A stretch of 64,000 bases of DNA from Siphonodentalium dalli (taxonomy: Eukaryota > Mollusca > Scaphopoda > Gadilida > Siphonodentaliidae). Shown here in pieces: positions 44,201-58,550 of this stretch; positions within the stretch are counted from its first letter, which is position 1, and each line of letters opens with the position of its first letter. Location: NCBI GenBank assembly GCA_032622095.1, contig CP136069.1:128197123-128261122 (forward strand), given 5' to 3'. The notes beneath the pieces were generated by a model. It saw only the letters and a program-made list of their open reading frames with translations, ran no database searches and had not been told where the DNA came from. Made by a program: the position numbers and the translations under genes.

Positions 44201-47200
44201 GATAGCTCGAGCGGTCACGGCACTGTTAACCCCTGACTGGCGGCCGTTTCCGCCAGGTACGGGAAATCCGAAAAGGCGCCGACCGCACCTCCCCTGACTG
44301 CCTGACCACGGAAATGGACATTATATCATGAAGTGAATACCCATATGCATCCATGGGCGATCGGACAAGTCGCTAGCTGCAGCGGAAGTGAATAAATTAA
44401 CCCATACGCTGCTGCCGAATTCGCTATAAATGTACGCAAAAACGCCGAAATTAACACCCGCCGACTGGACCGCCCCTATGGGTCCGAGCGAGATGGGGTT
44501 TGCACTATCGTGTTGAATGGATCCGAATGTACCATAGTTCCAATCCCCAAGTCGATAGATCGAGCGGTCACGGCACTGTTAACCCCTGACTGGCGGCCGT
44601 TTCCGCCAGGTACGGGAAATCCGAAAAGGCGCCGACCGCACCTCCCCTGACTGCCTGACCACGGAAATGGACATTATATCATGAAGTGAATACCCATATG
44701 CATCCATGGGCGATCGGACAAGACGCTAGCTGCAGCGGAAGTGAATAAATTAACCCATACGCTGCTGCCGAATTCGCTATAAATGTACGCAAAAATGCCG
44801 AAATTAACACCCGCCGACCGGACCGCCCCTATGGGTCCGATCGTGATGGGGTTTGCACTATCGTGTAGAATGGACCCGAATATACCATAGTTCCAATCCC
44901 CAAGTCGATAGCTCGAGCGGTCACGGCACTGTTAACCCCTGACTGGCGGCCGTTTCCGCCAGGTACGGGAAATCCGAAAAGGCGCCGACCGCACCTCCCC
45001 TGACTGCCTGACCACGGAAATGGACATTATATCATGAAGTGAATACCCATATGCATCCATGGGCGATCGGACAAGTCGCTAGCTGCAGCGGAAGTGAATA
45101 AATTAACCCATACGCTGCTGCCGAATTCGCTATAAATGTACGCAAAAACGCCGAAATTAACACCCGCCGACTGGACCGCCCCTATGGGTCCGAGCGAGAT
45201 GGGGTTTGCACTATCGTGTTGAATGGATCCGAATGTACCATAGTTCCAATCCCCAAGTCGATAGCTCGAGCGGTCACGGCACTGTTAACCCCTGCCTGGC
45301 GGCCGTTTCCGCCAGGTACGGGAAATCCGAAAAGGCGCCGACCGCACCTCCCCTGACTGCCTGACCACGGAAATGGACATTATATCATGAAGTGAATACC
45401 CATATGCATCCATGGGCGATCGGACAAGACGCTAGCTGCAGCGGAAGTGAATAAATTAACCCATACGCTGCTGCCGAATTCGCTATAAATGTACGCAAAA
45501 ATGCCGAAATTAACACCCGCCGACCGGACCGCCCCTATGGGTCCGATCGTGATGGGGTTTGCACTAACGTGTAGAATGGACCCGAATGTACCATAGTTCC
45601 AATCCCCAAGTCGATAGCTCGAGCGGTCACGGCACTGTTAACCCCTGACTGGCGGCCGTTTCCGCCAGGTACGGGAAATCCGAAAAGGCGCCGACCGCAC
45701 CTCCCCTGACTGCCTGACCACGGAAATGGACATTATATCATGAAGTGAATACCCATATGCATCCATGGGCGATCGGAAAAGTCGCTAGCTGCAGCGGAAG
45801 TGAATAAATTAACCCATACGCTGCTGCCGAATTCGCTATAAATGTACGCAAAAACGCCGAAATTAACACCCGCCGACCGGACCGCCCCTATGGGTCCGAG
45901 CGAGATGGGGTTTGCACTATCGTGTTGAATGGACCCGAATGTACCATAGTTCCAATCCCCAAGTCGATAGATCGAGCGGTCACGGCACTGTTAACCCCTG
46001 ACTGGCGGCCGTTTCCGCCAGGTACGGGAAATCCGAAAAGGCGCCGACCGCACCTCCCCTGACTGCCTGACCACGGAAATGGACATTATATCATGAAGTG
46101 AATACCCATATGCATCCATGGGCGATCGGACAAGACGCTAGCTGCAGCGGAAGTGAATAAATTAACCCATACGCTGCTGCCGAATTCGCTATAAATGTAC
46201 GCAAAAATGCCGAAATTAACACCCGCCGACCGGACCGCCCCTATGGGTCCGATCGTGATGGGGTTTGCACTATCGTGTAGAATGGACCCGAATGTACCAT
46301 AGTTCCAATCCCCAAGTCGATAGATCGAGCGGTCACGGCACTGTTAACCCCTGACTGGCGGCCGTTTCCGCCAGGTACGGGAAATCCGAAAAGGCGCCGA
46401 CCGCACCTCCCCTGACTGCCTGACCACGGAAATGGACATTATATCATGAAGTGAATACCCATATGCATCCATGGGCGATCGGAAAAGTCGCTAGCTGCAG
46501 CGGAAGTGAATAAATTAACCCATACGCTGCTGCCGAATTCGCTATAAATGTACGCAAAAACGCCGAAATTAACACCCGCCGACCGGACCGCCCCTATGGG
46601 TCCGAGCGAGATGGGGTTTGCACTATCGTGTAGAATGGACCCGAATGTACCAAAGTTCCAATCCCCAAGTCGATAGCTCGAGCGGTCACGGCACTGTTAA
46701 CCCCTGCCTGGCGGCCGTTTCCGCCAGGTACGGGAAATCCGAAAAGGCGCCGACCGCACCTCCCCTGACTGCCTGACCACGGAAATGGACATTATATCAT
46801 GAAGTGAATACCCATATGCATCCATGGGCGATCGGACAAGACGCTAGCTGCAGCGGAAGTGAATAAATTAACCCATACGCTGCTGCCGAATTCGCTATAA
46901 ATGTACGCAAAAATGCCGAAATTAACACCCGCCGACCGGACCGCCCCTATGGGTCCGATCGTGATGGGGTTTGCACTAACGTGTAGAATGGACCCGAATG
47001 TACCATAGTTCCAATCCTCAAGTCGATAGCTCGAGCGGTCACGGCACTGTTAACCCCTGACTGGCGGCCGTTTCCGCCAGGTACGGAAATCCGAAAAGGC
47101 GCCGACCGCACCTCCCCTGACTGCCTGACCACGGAAATGGACATTATATCATGAAGTGAATACCCATATGCATCCATGGGCGATCGGACAAGTCGCTAGC

Positions 47201-50200
47201 TGCAGCGGAAGTGAATAAATTAACCCATACGCTGCTGCCGAATTCGCTACAAATGTACGCAAAAACGCCGAAATTAACACCCGCCGACCGGACCGCCCCT
47301 ATGGGTCCGAGCGAGATGGGGTTTGCACTATCGTGTTGAATGGACCCGAATGTACCATAGTTCCAATCCCCAAGTCGATAGATCGAGCGGTCACGGCACT
47401 GTTAACCCCTGACTGGCGGCCGTTTCCGCCAGGTACGGGAAATCCGAAAAGGCGCCGACCGCACCTCCCCTGACTGCCTGACCACGGAAATGGACATTAT
47501 ATCATGAAGTGAATACCCATATGCATCCATGGGCGATCGGACAAGACGCTAGCTGCAGCGGAAGTGAATAAATTAACCCATACGCTGCTGCCGAATTCGC
47601 TATAAATGTACGCAAAAATGCCGAAATTAACACCCGCCGACCGGACCGCCCCTATGGGTCCGATCGTGATGGGGTTTGCACTATCGTGTAGAATGGACCC
47701 GAATGTACCAAAGTTCCAATCCCCAAGTCGATAGCTCGAGCGGTCACGGCACTGTTAACCCCTGACTGGCGGCCGTTTCCGCCAGGTACGGGAAATCCGA
47801 AAAGGCGCCGACCGCACCTCCCCTGACTGCCTGACCACGGAAATGGACATTATATCATGAAGTGAATACCCATATGCATCCATGGGCGATCGGACAAGAC
47901 GCTAGCTGCAGCGGAAGTGAATAAATTAACCCATACGCTGCTGCCGAATTCGCTATAAATGTACGCAAAAATGCCGAAATTAACACCCGCCGACCGGACC
48001 GCCCCTATGGGTCCGATCGTGATGGGGTTTGCACTATCGTGTAGAATGGACCCGAATGTACCAAAGTTCCAATCCCCAAGTCGATAGCTCGAGCGGTCAC
48101 GGCACTGTTAACCCCTGACTGGCGGCCGTTTCCGCCAGGTACGGGAAATCCGAAAAGGCGCCGACCGCACCTCCCCTGACTGCCTGACCACGGAAATGGA
48201 CATTATATCATGAAGTGAATACCCATATGCATCCATGGGCGATCGGACAAGACGCTAGCTGCAGCGGAAGTGAATAAATTAACCCATACGCTGCTGCCGA
48301 ATTCGCTATAAATGTACGCAAAAATGCCGAAATTAACACCCGCCGACCGGACCGCCCCTATGTGTCCGATCGTGATGGGGTTTGCACTATCGTGTAGAAT
48401 GGACCCGAATGTACCAAAGTTCCAATCCCCAAGTCGATAGCTCGAGCAGTCACGGCACTGTTAACCCCTGACTGGCGGCCGTTTCCGCCAGGTGCGGGAA
48501 ATCCGAAAAGGCGCCGACCGCACCTCCCCTGACTGCCTGACCACGGAAATGGACATTATATCATGAAGTGAATACCCATATGCATCCATGGGCGATCGGA
48601 CAAGACGCTAGCTGCAGCGGAAGTGAATAAATTAACCCATACGCTGCTGCCGAATTCGCTATAAATGTACGCAAAAATGCCGAAATTAACACCCGCCGAC
48701 CGGACCGCCCCTATGTGTCCGATCGTGATGGGGTTTGCACTATCGTGTAGAATGGACCCGAATGTACCAAAGTTCCAATCCCCAAGTCGATAGCTCGAGC
48801 AGTCACGGCACTGTTAACCCCTGACTGGCGGCCGTTTCCGCCAGGTGCGGGAAATCCGAAAAGGCGCCGACCGCACCTCCCCTGACTGCCTGACCACGGA
48901 AATGGACATTATATCATGAAGTGAATACCCATATGCATCCATGGGCGATCGGTCAAGTCGCTAGCTGCAGCGGAAGTGAATAAATTAACCCATACGCTGC
49001 TGCCGAATTCGCTATAAATGTACGCAAAAACGCCGAAATTAACACCCGCCGACCGGACCGCCCCTATGGGTCCGATCGTGATGGGGTTTGCACTAACGTG
49101 TAGAATGGACCCGAATGTACCATAGTTCCAATCCTCAAGTCGATAGCTCGAGCGGTCACGGCACTGTTAACCCCTGACTGGCGGCCGTTTCCGCCAGGTA
49201 CGGAAATCCGAAAAGGCGCCGACCGCACCTCCCCTGACTGCCTGACCACGGAAATGGACATTATATCATGAAGTGAATACCCATATGCATCCATGGGCGA
49301 TCGGACAAGTCGCTAGCTGCAGCGGAAGTGAATAAATTAACCCATACGCTGCTGCCGAATTCGCTATAAATGTACGCAAAAACGCCGAAATTAACACCCG
49401 CCGACCGGACCGCCCCTATGGGTCCGAGCGAGATGGGGTTTGCACTATCGTGTTGAATGGACCCGAATGTACCATAGTTCCAATCCCCAAGTCGATAGAT
49501 CGAGCGGTCACGGCACTGTTAACCCCTGACTGGCGGCCGTTTCCGCCAGGTACGGGAAATCCGAAAAGGCGCCGACCGCACCTCCCCTGACTGCCTGACC
49601 ACGGAAATGGACATTATATCATGAAGTGAATACCCATATGCATCCATGGGCGATCGGACAAGACGCTAGCTGCAGCGGAAGTGAATAAATTAACCCATAC
49701 GCTGCTGCCGAATTCGCTATAAATGTACGCAAAAATGCCGAAATTAACACCCGCCGACCGGACCGCCCCTATGGGTCCGATCGTGATGGGGTTTGCACTA
49801 TCGTGTAGAATGGACCCGAATGTACCAAAGTTCCAATCCCCAAGTCGATAGCTCGAGCGGTCACGGCACTGTTAACCCCTGACTGGCGGCCGTTTCCGCC
49901 AGGTACGGGAAATCCGAAAAGGCGCCGACCGCACCTCCCCTGACTGTCTGACCACGGAAATGGACATTATATCATGAAGTAAATACCCATATGCATCCAT
50001 GGGCGATCGGACAAGTCGCTAGCTGCAGCGGAAGTGAATAAATTAACCCATACGCTGCTGCCGAATTCGCTATAAATGTACGCAAAAACGCCGAAATTAA
50101 CACCCGCCGAATGGACCGCCCCTATGGGTCCGAGCGAGATGGGGTTTGCACTATCGTGTTGAATGGACCCGAATGTACCATAGTTCCAATCCCCAAGTCG

Positions 50201-53200
50201 ATAGATCGAGCGGTCACGGCACTGTTAACCCCTGACTGGCGGCCGTTTCCGCCAGGTACGGGAAATCCGAAAAGGCGCCGACCGCACCTCCCCTGACTGC
50301 CTGACCACGGAAATGGACATTATATCATGAAGTGAATACCCATATGCATCCATGGGCGATCGGACAAGACGCTAGCTGCAGCGGAAGTGAATAAATTAAC
50401 CCATACGCTGCTGCCGAATTCGCTATAAATGTACGCAAAAATGCCGAAATTAACACCCGCCGACTGGACCGCCCCTATGGGTCCGAGCGAGATGGGGTTT
50501 GCACTATCGTGTTGAATGGACCCGAATGTACCATAGTTCCAATCCCCAAGTCGATAGATCGAGCGGTCACGGCACTGTTAACCCCTGACTGGCGGCCGTT
50601 TCCGCCAGGTACGGGAAATCCGAAAAGGCGCCGACCGCACCTCCCCTGACTGCCTGACCACTGAAATGGACATTATATCATGAAGTGAATACCCATATGC
50701 ATCCATGGGCGATCGGACAAGACGCTAGCTGCAGCGGAAGTGAATAAATTAACCCATACGCTGCTGCCGAATTCGCTATAAATGTACGCAAAAATGCCGA
50801 AATTAACACCCGCCGACCGGACCGCCCCTATGGGTCCGATCGTGATGGGGTTTGCACTAACGTGTAGAATGGACCCGAATGTACCATAGTTCCAATCCCC
50901 AAGTCGATAGCTCGAGCGGTCACGGCACTGTTAACCCCTGACTGGCGGCCGTTTCCGCCAGGTACGGGAAATCCGAAAAGGCGCCGACCGCACCTCCCCT
51001 GACTGTCTGACCACGGAAATGGACATTATATCATGAAGTGAATACCCATATGCATCCATGGGCGATCGGACAAGTCGCTAGCTGCAGCGGAAGTGAATAA
51101 ATTAACCCATACGCTGCTGCCGAATTCGCTATAAATGTACGCAAAAACGCCGAAATTAACACCCGCCGACTGGACCGCCCCTATGGGTCCGAGCGAGATG
51201 GGGTTTGCACTATCGTGTTGAATGGACCCGAATGTACCATAGTTCCAATCCCCAAGTCGATAGATCGAGCGGTCACGGCACTGTTAACCCCTGACTGGCG
51301 GCCGTTTCCGCCAGGTACGGGAAATCCGAAAAGGCGCCGACCGCACCTCCCCTGACTGCCTGACCACGGAAATGGACATTATATCATGAAGTGAATACCC
51401 ATATGCATCCATGGGCGATCGGACAAGACGCTAGCTGCAGCAGAAGTGAATAAATTAACCCATACGCTGCTGCCGAATTCGCTATAAATGTACGCAAAAA
51501 TGCCGAAATTAACACCCGCCGACTGGACCGCCCCTATGGGTCCGAGCGAGATGGGGTTTGCACTATCGTGTTGAATGGACCCGAATGTACCATAGTTCCA
51601 ATCCCCAAGTCGATAGATCGAGCGGTCACGGCACTGTTAACCCCTGACTGGCGGCCGTTTCCGCCAGGTACGGGAAATCCGAAAAGGCGCCGACCGCACC
51701 TCCCCTGACTGCTTGACCACTGAAATGGACATTATATCATGAAGTGAATACCCATATGCATCCATGGGCGATCGGACAAGACGCTAGCTGCAGCGGAAGT
51801 GAATAAATTAACCCATACGCTGCTGCCGAATTCGCTATAAATGTACGCAAAAATGCCGAAATTAACACCCGCCGACCGGACCGCCCCTATGGGTCCGATC
51901 GTGATGGGGTTTGCACTATCGTGTAGAATGGACCCGAATGTACCAAAGTTCCAATCCCCAAGTCGATAGCTCGAGCGGTCACGGCACTGTTAACCCCTGA
52001 CTGGCGGCCGTTTCCGCCAGGTACGGGAAATCCGAAAAGGCGCCGACCGCACCTCCCCTGACTGCCTGACCACGGAAATGGACATTATATCATGAAGTGA
52101 ATACCCATATGCATCCATGGGCGATCGGACAAGACGCTAGCTGCAGCGGAAGTGAATAAATTAACCCATACGCTGCTGCCGAATTCGCTATAAATGTACG
52201 CAAAAATGCCGAAATTAACACCCGCCGACTGGACCGCCCCTATGGGTCCGAGCGAGATGGGGTTTGCACTATCGTGTTGAATGGACCCGAATGTACCATA
52301 GTTCCAATCCCCAAGTCGATAGATCGAGCGGTCACGGCACTGTTAACCCCTGACTGGCGGCCGTTTCCGCCAGGTACGGGAAATCCGAAAAGGCGCCGAC
52401 CGCACCTCCCCTGACTGCCTGACCACTGAAATGGACATTATATCATGAAGTGAATACCCATATGCATCCATGGGCGATCGGACAAGACGCTAGCTGCAGC
52501 GGAAGTGAATAAATTAACCCATACGCTGCTGCCGAATTCGCTATAAATGTACGCAAAAATGCCGAAATTAACACCCGCCGACCGGACCGCCCCTATGGGT
52601 CCGATCGTGATGGGGTTTGCACTAACGTGTAGAATGGACCCGAATGTACCATAGTTCCAATCCCCAAGTCGATAGCTCGAGCGGTCACGGCACTGTTAAC
52701 CCCTGACTGGCGGCCGTTTCCGCCAGGTACGGGAAATCCGAAAAGGCGCCGACCGCACCTCCCCTGACTGTCTGACCACGGAAATGGACATTATATCATG
52801 AAGTGAATACCCATATGCATCCATGGGCGATCGGACAAGTCGCTAGCTGCAGCGGAAGTGAATAAATTAACCCATACGCTGCTGCCGAATTCGCTATAAA
52901 TGTACGCAAAAACGCCGAAATTAACACCCGCCGACTGGACCGCCCCTATGGGTCCGAGCGAGATGGGGTTTGCACTATCGTGTTGAATGGACCCGAATGT
53001 ACCATAGTTCCAATCCCCAAGTCGATAGATCGAGCGGTCACGGCACTGTTAACCCCTGACTGGCGGCCGTTTCCGCCAGGTACGGGAAATCCGAAAAGGC
53101 GCCGACCGCACCTCCCCTGACTGCCTGACCACGGAAATGGACATTATATCATGAAGTGAATACCCATATGCATCCATGGGCGATCGGACAAGACGCTAGC

Positions 53201-56200
53201 TGCAGCGGAAGTGAATAAATTAACCCATACGCTGCTGCCGAATTCGCTATAAATGTACGCAAAAATGCCGAAATTAACACCCGCCGACTGGACCGCCCCT
53301 ATGGGTCCGAGCGAGATGGGGTTTGCACTATCGTGTTGAATGGACCCGAATGTACCATAGTTCCAATCCCCAAGTCGATAGATCGAGCGGTCACGGCACT
53401 GTTAACCCCTGACTGGCGGCCGTTTCCGCCAGGTACGGGAAATCCGAAAAGGCGCCGACCGCACCTCCCCTGACTGCCTGACCACTGAAATGGACATTAT
53501 ATCATGAAGTGAATACCCATATGCATCCATGGGCGATCGGACAAGACGCTAGCTGCAGCGGAAGTGAATAAATTAACCCATACGCTGCTGCCGAATTCGC
53601 TATAAATGTACGCAAAAATGCCGAAATTAACACCCGCCGACCGGACCGCCCCTATGGGTCCGATCGTGATGGGGTTTGCACTATCGTGTAGAATGGACCC
53701 GAATGTACCAAAGTTCCAATCCCCAAGTCGATAGCTCGAGCGGTCACGGCACTGTTAACCCCTGACTGGCGGCCGTTTCCGCCAGGTACGCGAAATCCGA
53801 AAAGGCGCCGACCGCACCTCCCCTGACTGCCTGACCACGGAAATGGACATTATATCATGAAGTGAATACCCATATGCATCCATGGGCGATCGGTCAAGTC
53901 GCTAGCTGCAGCGGAAGTGAATAAATTAACCCATACGCTGCTGCCGAATTCGCTATAAATGTACGCAAAAACGCCGAAATTAACACCCGCCGACTGGACC
54001 GCCCCTATGGGTCCGAGCGAGATGGTGTTTGCACTATCGTGTTGAATGGACCCGAATGTACCATAGTTCCAATCCCCAAGTCGATAGATCGAGCGGTCAC
54101 GGCACTGTTAACCCCTGACTGGCGGCCGTTTCCGCCAGGTACGGGAAATCCGAAAAGGCGCCGACCGCACCTCCCCTGACTGCCTGACCACGGAAATGGA
54201 CATTATATCATGAAGTGAATACCCATATGCATCCATGGGCGATCGGACAAGACGCTAGCTGCAGCGGAAGTGAATAAATTAACCCATACGCTGCTGCCGA
54301 ATTCGCTATAAATGTACGCAAAAATGCCGAAATTAACACCCGCCGACCGGACCGCCCCTATGGGTCCGATCGTGATGGGGTTTGCACTATCGTGTAGAAT
54401 GGATCCGAATGTACCAAAGTTCCAATCCCCAAGTCGATAGCTCGAGCGGTCACGGCACTGTTAACCCCTGACTGGCGGCCGTTTCCGCCAGGTACGGGAA
54501 ATCCGAAAAGGCGCCGACCGCACCTCCCCTGACTGTCTGACCACGGAAATGGACATTATATCATGAAGTGAATACCCATATGCATCCATGGGCGATCGGA
54601 CAAGTCGCTAGCTGCAGCGGAAGTGAATAAATTAACCCATACGCTGCTGCCGAATTCGCTATAAATGTACGCAAAAACGCCGAAATTAACACCCGCCGAC
54701 TGGACCGCCCCTATGGGTCCGAGCGAGATGGGGTTTGCACTATCGTGTTGAATGGACCCGAATGTACCATAGTTCCAATCCCCAAGTCGATAGCTCGAGC
54801 GGTCACGGCACTGTTAACCCCTGACTGGCGGCCGTTTCCGCCAGGTACGGAAATCCGAAAAGGCGCCGACCGCACCTCCCCTGACTGTCTGACCACGGAA
54901 ATGGACATTATATCATGAAGTAAATACCCATATGCATCCATGGGCGATCGGACAAGTCGCTAGCTGCAGCGGAAGTGAATAAATTAACCCATACGCTGCT
55001 GCCGAATTCGCTATAAATGTACGCAAAAATGCCGAAATTAACACCCGCCGACTGGACCGCCCCTATGGGTCCGAGCGAGATGGGGTTTGCACTATCGTGT
55101 TGAATGGACCCGAATGTACCATAGTTCCAATCCCCAAGTCGATAGATCGAGCGGTCACGGCACTGTTAACCCCTGACTGGCGGCCGTTTCCGCCAGGTAC
55201 GGGAAATCCGAAAAGGCGCCGACCGCACCTCCCCTGACTGCCTGACCACTGAAATGGACATTATATCATGAAGTGAATACCCATATGCATCCATGGGCGA
55301 TCGGACAAGACGCTAGCTGCAGCGGAAGTGAATAAATTAACCCATACGCTGCTGCCGAATTCGCTATAAATGTACGCAAAAATGCCGAAATTAACACCCG
55401 CCGACCGGACCGCCCCTATGGGTCCGATCGTGATGGGGTTTGCACTATCGTGTAGAATGGATCCGAATGTACCAAAGTTCCAATCCCCAAGTCGATAGCT
55501 CGAGCGGTCACGGCACTGTTAACCCCTGACTGGCGGCCGTTTCCGCCAGGTACGGGAAATCCGAAAAGGCGCCGACCGCACCTCCCCTGACTGTCTGACC
55601 ACGGAAATGGACATTATATCATGAAGTGAATACCCATATGCATCCATGGGCGATCGGACAAGTCGCTAGCTGCAGCGGAAGTGAATAAATTAACCCATAC
55701 GCTGCTGCCGAATTCGCTATAAATGTACGCAAAAACGCCGAAATTAACACCCGCCGACTGGACCGCCCCTATGGGTCCGAGCGAGATGGGGTTTGCACTA
55801 TCGTGTTGAATGGACCCGAATGTACCATAGTTCCAATCCCCAAGTCGATAGCTCGAGCGGTCACGGCACTGTTAACCCCTGACTGGCGGCCGTTTCCGCC
55901 AGGTACGGGAAATCCGAAAAGGCGCCGACCGCACCTCCCCTGACTGCCTGACCACGGAAATGGACATTATATCATGAAGTAAATACCCATATGCATCCAT
56001 GGGCGATCGGACAAGTCGCTAGCTGCAGCGGAAGTGAATAAATTAACCCATACGCTGCTGCCGAATTCGCTATAAATGTACGCAAAAATGCCGAAATTAA
56101 CACCCGCCGACTGGACCGCCCCTATGGGTCCGAGCGAGATGGGGTTTGCACTATCGTGTTGAATGGACCCGAATGTACCATAGTTCCAATCCCCAAGTCG

Positions 56201-58550
56201 ATAGATCGAGCGGTCACGGCACTGTTAACCCCTGACTGGCGGCCGTTTCCGCCAGGTACGGGAAATCCGAAAAGGCGCCGACCGCACCTCCCCTGACTGC
56301 CTGACCACTGAAATGGACATTATATCATGAAGTGAATACCCATATGCATCCATGGGCGATCGGACAAGACGCTAGCTGCAGCGGAAGTGAATAAATTAAC
56401 CCATACGCTGCTGCCGAATTCGCTATAAATGTACGCAAAAATGCCGAAATTAACACCCGCCGACCGGACCGCCCCTATGGGTCCGATCGTGATGGGGTTT
56501 GCACTATCGTGTAGAATGGACCCGAATGTACCAAAGTTCCAATCCCCAAGTCGATAGCTCGAGCGGTCACGGCACTGTTAACCCCTGACTGGCGGCCGTT
56601 TCCGCCAGGTACGGGAAATCCGAAAAGGCGCCGACCGCACCTCCCCTGACTGCCTGACCACGGAAATGGACATTATATCATGAAGTGAATACCCATATGC
56701 ATCCATGGGCGATCGGACAAGTCGCTAGCTGCAGCGGAAGTGAATAAATTAACCCATACGCTGCTGCCGAATTCGCTATAAATGTACGCAAAAACGCCGA
56801 AATTAACACCCGCCGACTGGACCGCCCCTATGGGTCCGAGCGAGATGGGGTTTGCACTATCGTGTTGAATGGACCCGAATGTACCATAGTTCCAATCCCC
56901 AAGTCGATAGCTCGAGCGGTCACGGCACTGTTAACCCCTGACTGGCGGCCGTTTCCGCCAGGTACGGGAAATCCGAAAAGGCGCCGACCGCACCTCCCCT
57001 GACTGTCTGACCACGGAAATGGACATTATATCATGAAGTAAATACCCATATGCATCCATGGGCGATCGGACAAGTCGCTAGCTGCAGCGGAAGTGAATAA
57101 ATTAACCCATACGCTGCTGCCGAATTCGCTATAAATGTACGCAAAAATGCCGAAATTAACACCCGCCGACTGGACCGCCCCTATGGGTCCGAGCGAGATG
57201 GGGTTTGCACTATCGTGTTGAATGGACCCGAATGTACCATAGTTCCAATCCCCAAGTCGATAGATCGAGCGGTCACGGCACTGTTAACCCCTGACTGGCG
57301 GCCGTTTCCGCCAGGTACGGGAAATCCGAAAAGGCGCCGACCGCACCTCCCCTGACTGCCTGACCACTGAAATGGACATTATATCATGAAGTAAATACCC
57401 ATATGCATCCATGGGCGATCGGACAAGTCGCTAGCTGCAGCGGAAGTGAATAAATTAACCCATACGCTGCTGCCGAATTCGCTATAAATGTACGCAAAAA
57501 TGCCGAAATTAACACCCGCCGACCGGACCGCCCCTATGGGTCCGATCGTGATGGGGTTTGCACTAACGTGTAGAATGGACCCGAATGTACCATAGTTCCA
57601 ATCCCCAAGTCGATAGCTCGAGCGGTCACGGCACTGTTAACCCCTGACTGGCGGCCGTTTCCGCCAGGTACGGGAAATCCGAAAAGGCGCCGACCGCACC
57701 TCCCCTGACTGTCTGACCACGGAAATGGACATTATATCATGAAGTGAATACCCATATGGGCGATCGGTCAAGTCGCTAGCTGCAGCGGAAGTGAATAAAT
57801 TAACCCATACGCTGCTGCCGAATTCGCTATAAATGTACGCAAAAACGCCGAAATTAACACCCGCCGACTGGACCGCCCCTATGGGTCCGAGCGAGATGGG
57901 GTTTGCACTATCGTGTTGAATGGACCCGAATGTACCATAGTTCCAATCCCCAAGTCGATAGATCGAGCGGTCACGGCACTGTTAACCCCTGACTGGCGGC
58001 CGTTTCCGCCAGGTACGGGAAATCCGAAAAGGCGCCGACCGCACCTCCCCTGACTGCCTGACCACGGAAATGGACATTATATCATGAAGTGAATACCCAT
58101 ATGCATCCATGGGCGATCAGACAAGACGCTAGCTGCAGCGGAAGTGAATAAATTAACCCATACGCTGCTGCCGAATTCGCTATAAATGTACGCAAAAATG
58201 CCGAAATTAACACCCGCCGACCGGACCGCCCCTATGGGTCCGATCGTGATGGGGTTTGCACTATCGTGTAGAATGGACCCGAATGTACCAAAGTTCCAAT
58301 CCCCAAGTCGATAGCTCGAGCGGTCACGGCACTGTTAACCCCTGACTGGCGGCCGTTTCCGCCAGGTACGGGAAATCCGAAAAGGCGCCGACCGCACCTC
58401 CCCTGACTGCCTGACCACGGAAATGGACATTATATCATGAAGTGAATACCCATATGCATCCATGGGCGATCGGACAAGTCGCTAGCTGCAGCGGAAGTGA
58501 ATAAATTAACCCATACGCTGCTGCCGAATTCGCTATAAATGTACGCAAAA
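41298..58550 (+). repeat. Satellite array, about 48.9 monomers of 352-353 bp
   Basis: Counting from CCCCTATGGGTCCGA, monomers start at 41298 (variant), 41651, 42004, 42357, 42709, 43062 and so on to 58229; the last is cut after GTACGCAAAA at 58550. The usual length is 353 bp; monomers with TACGGAAAT in place of TACGGGAAAT are 352 bp. Identity between monomers is very high, with a small set of recurring variants (GAGCGAG or GATCGTG; GTGTAGAAT or GTGTTGAAT; AGTCGCT or AGACGCT; ACGCCG or ATGCCG). The array is clearly GC-richer than its surroundings. One monomer near 57757 lacks 8 bp (CATCCATG). Confidence 0.98.

Noticed and set aside
42360-54941. Repeated 76-codon open frames in the satellite monomer
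   Set aside because: The frame is open only in some monomers. Monomer lengths of 352 and 353 bp shift the frame from unit to unit, variants introduce stops, and no start context or known domain is seen. It is a by-product of a GC-richer repeat.
41298-58550. CRISPR-like array
   Set aside because: Monomers of 353 bp are contiguous and have no unique spacers; the genome is eukaryotic.
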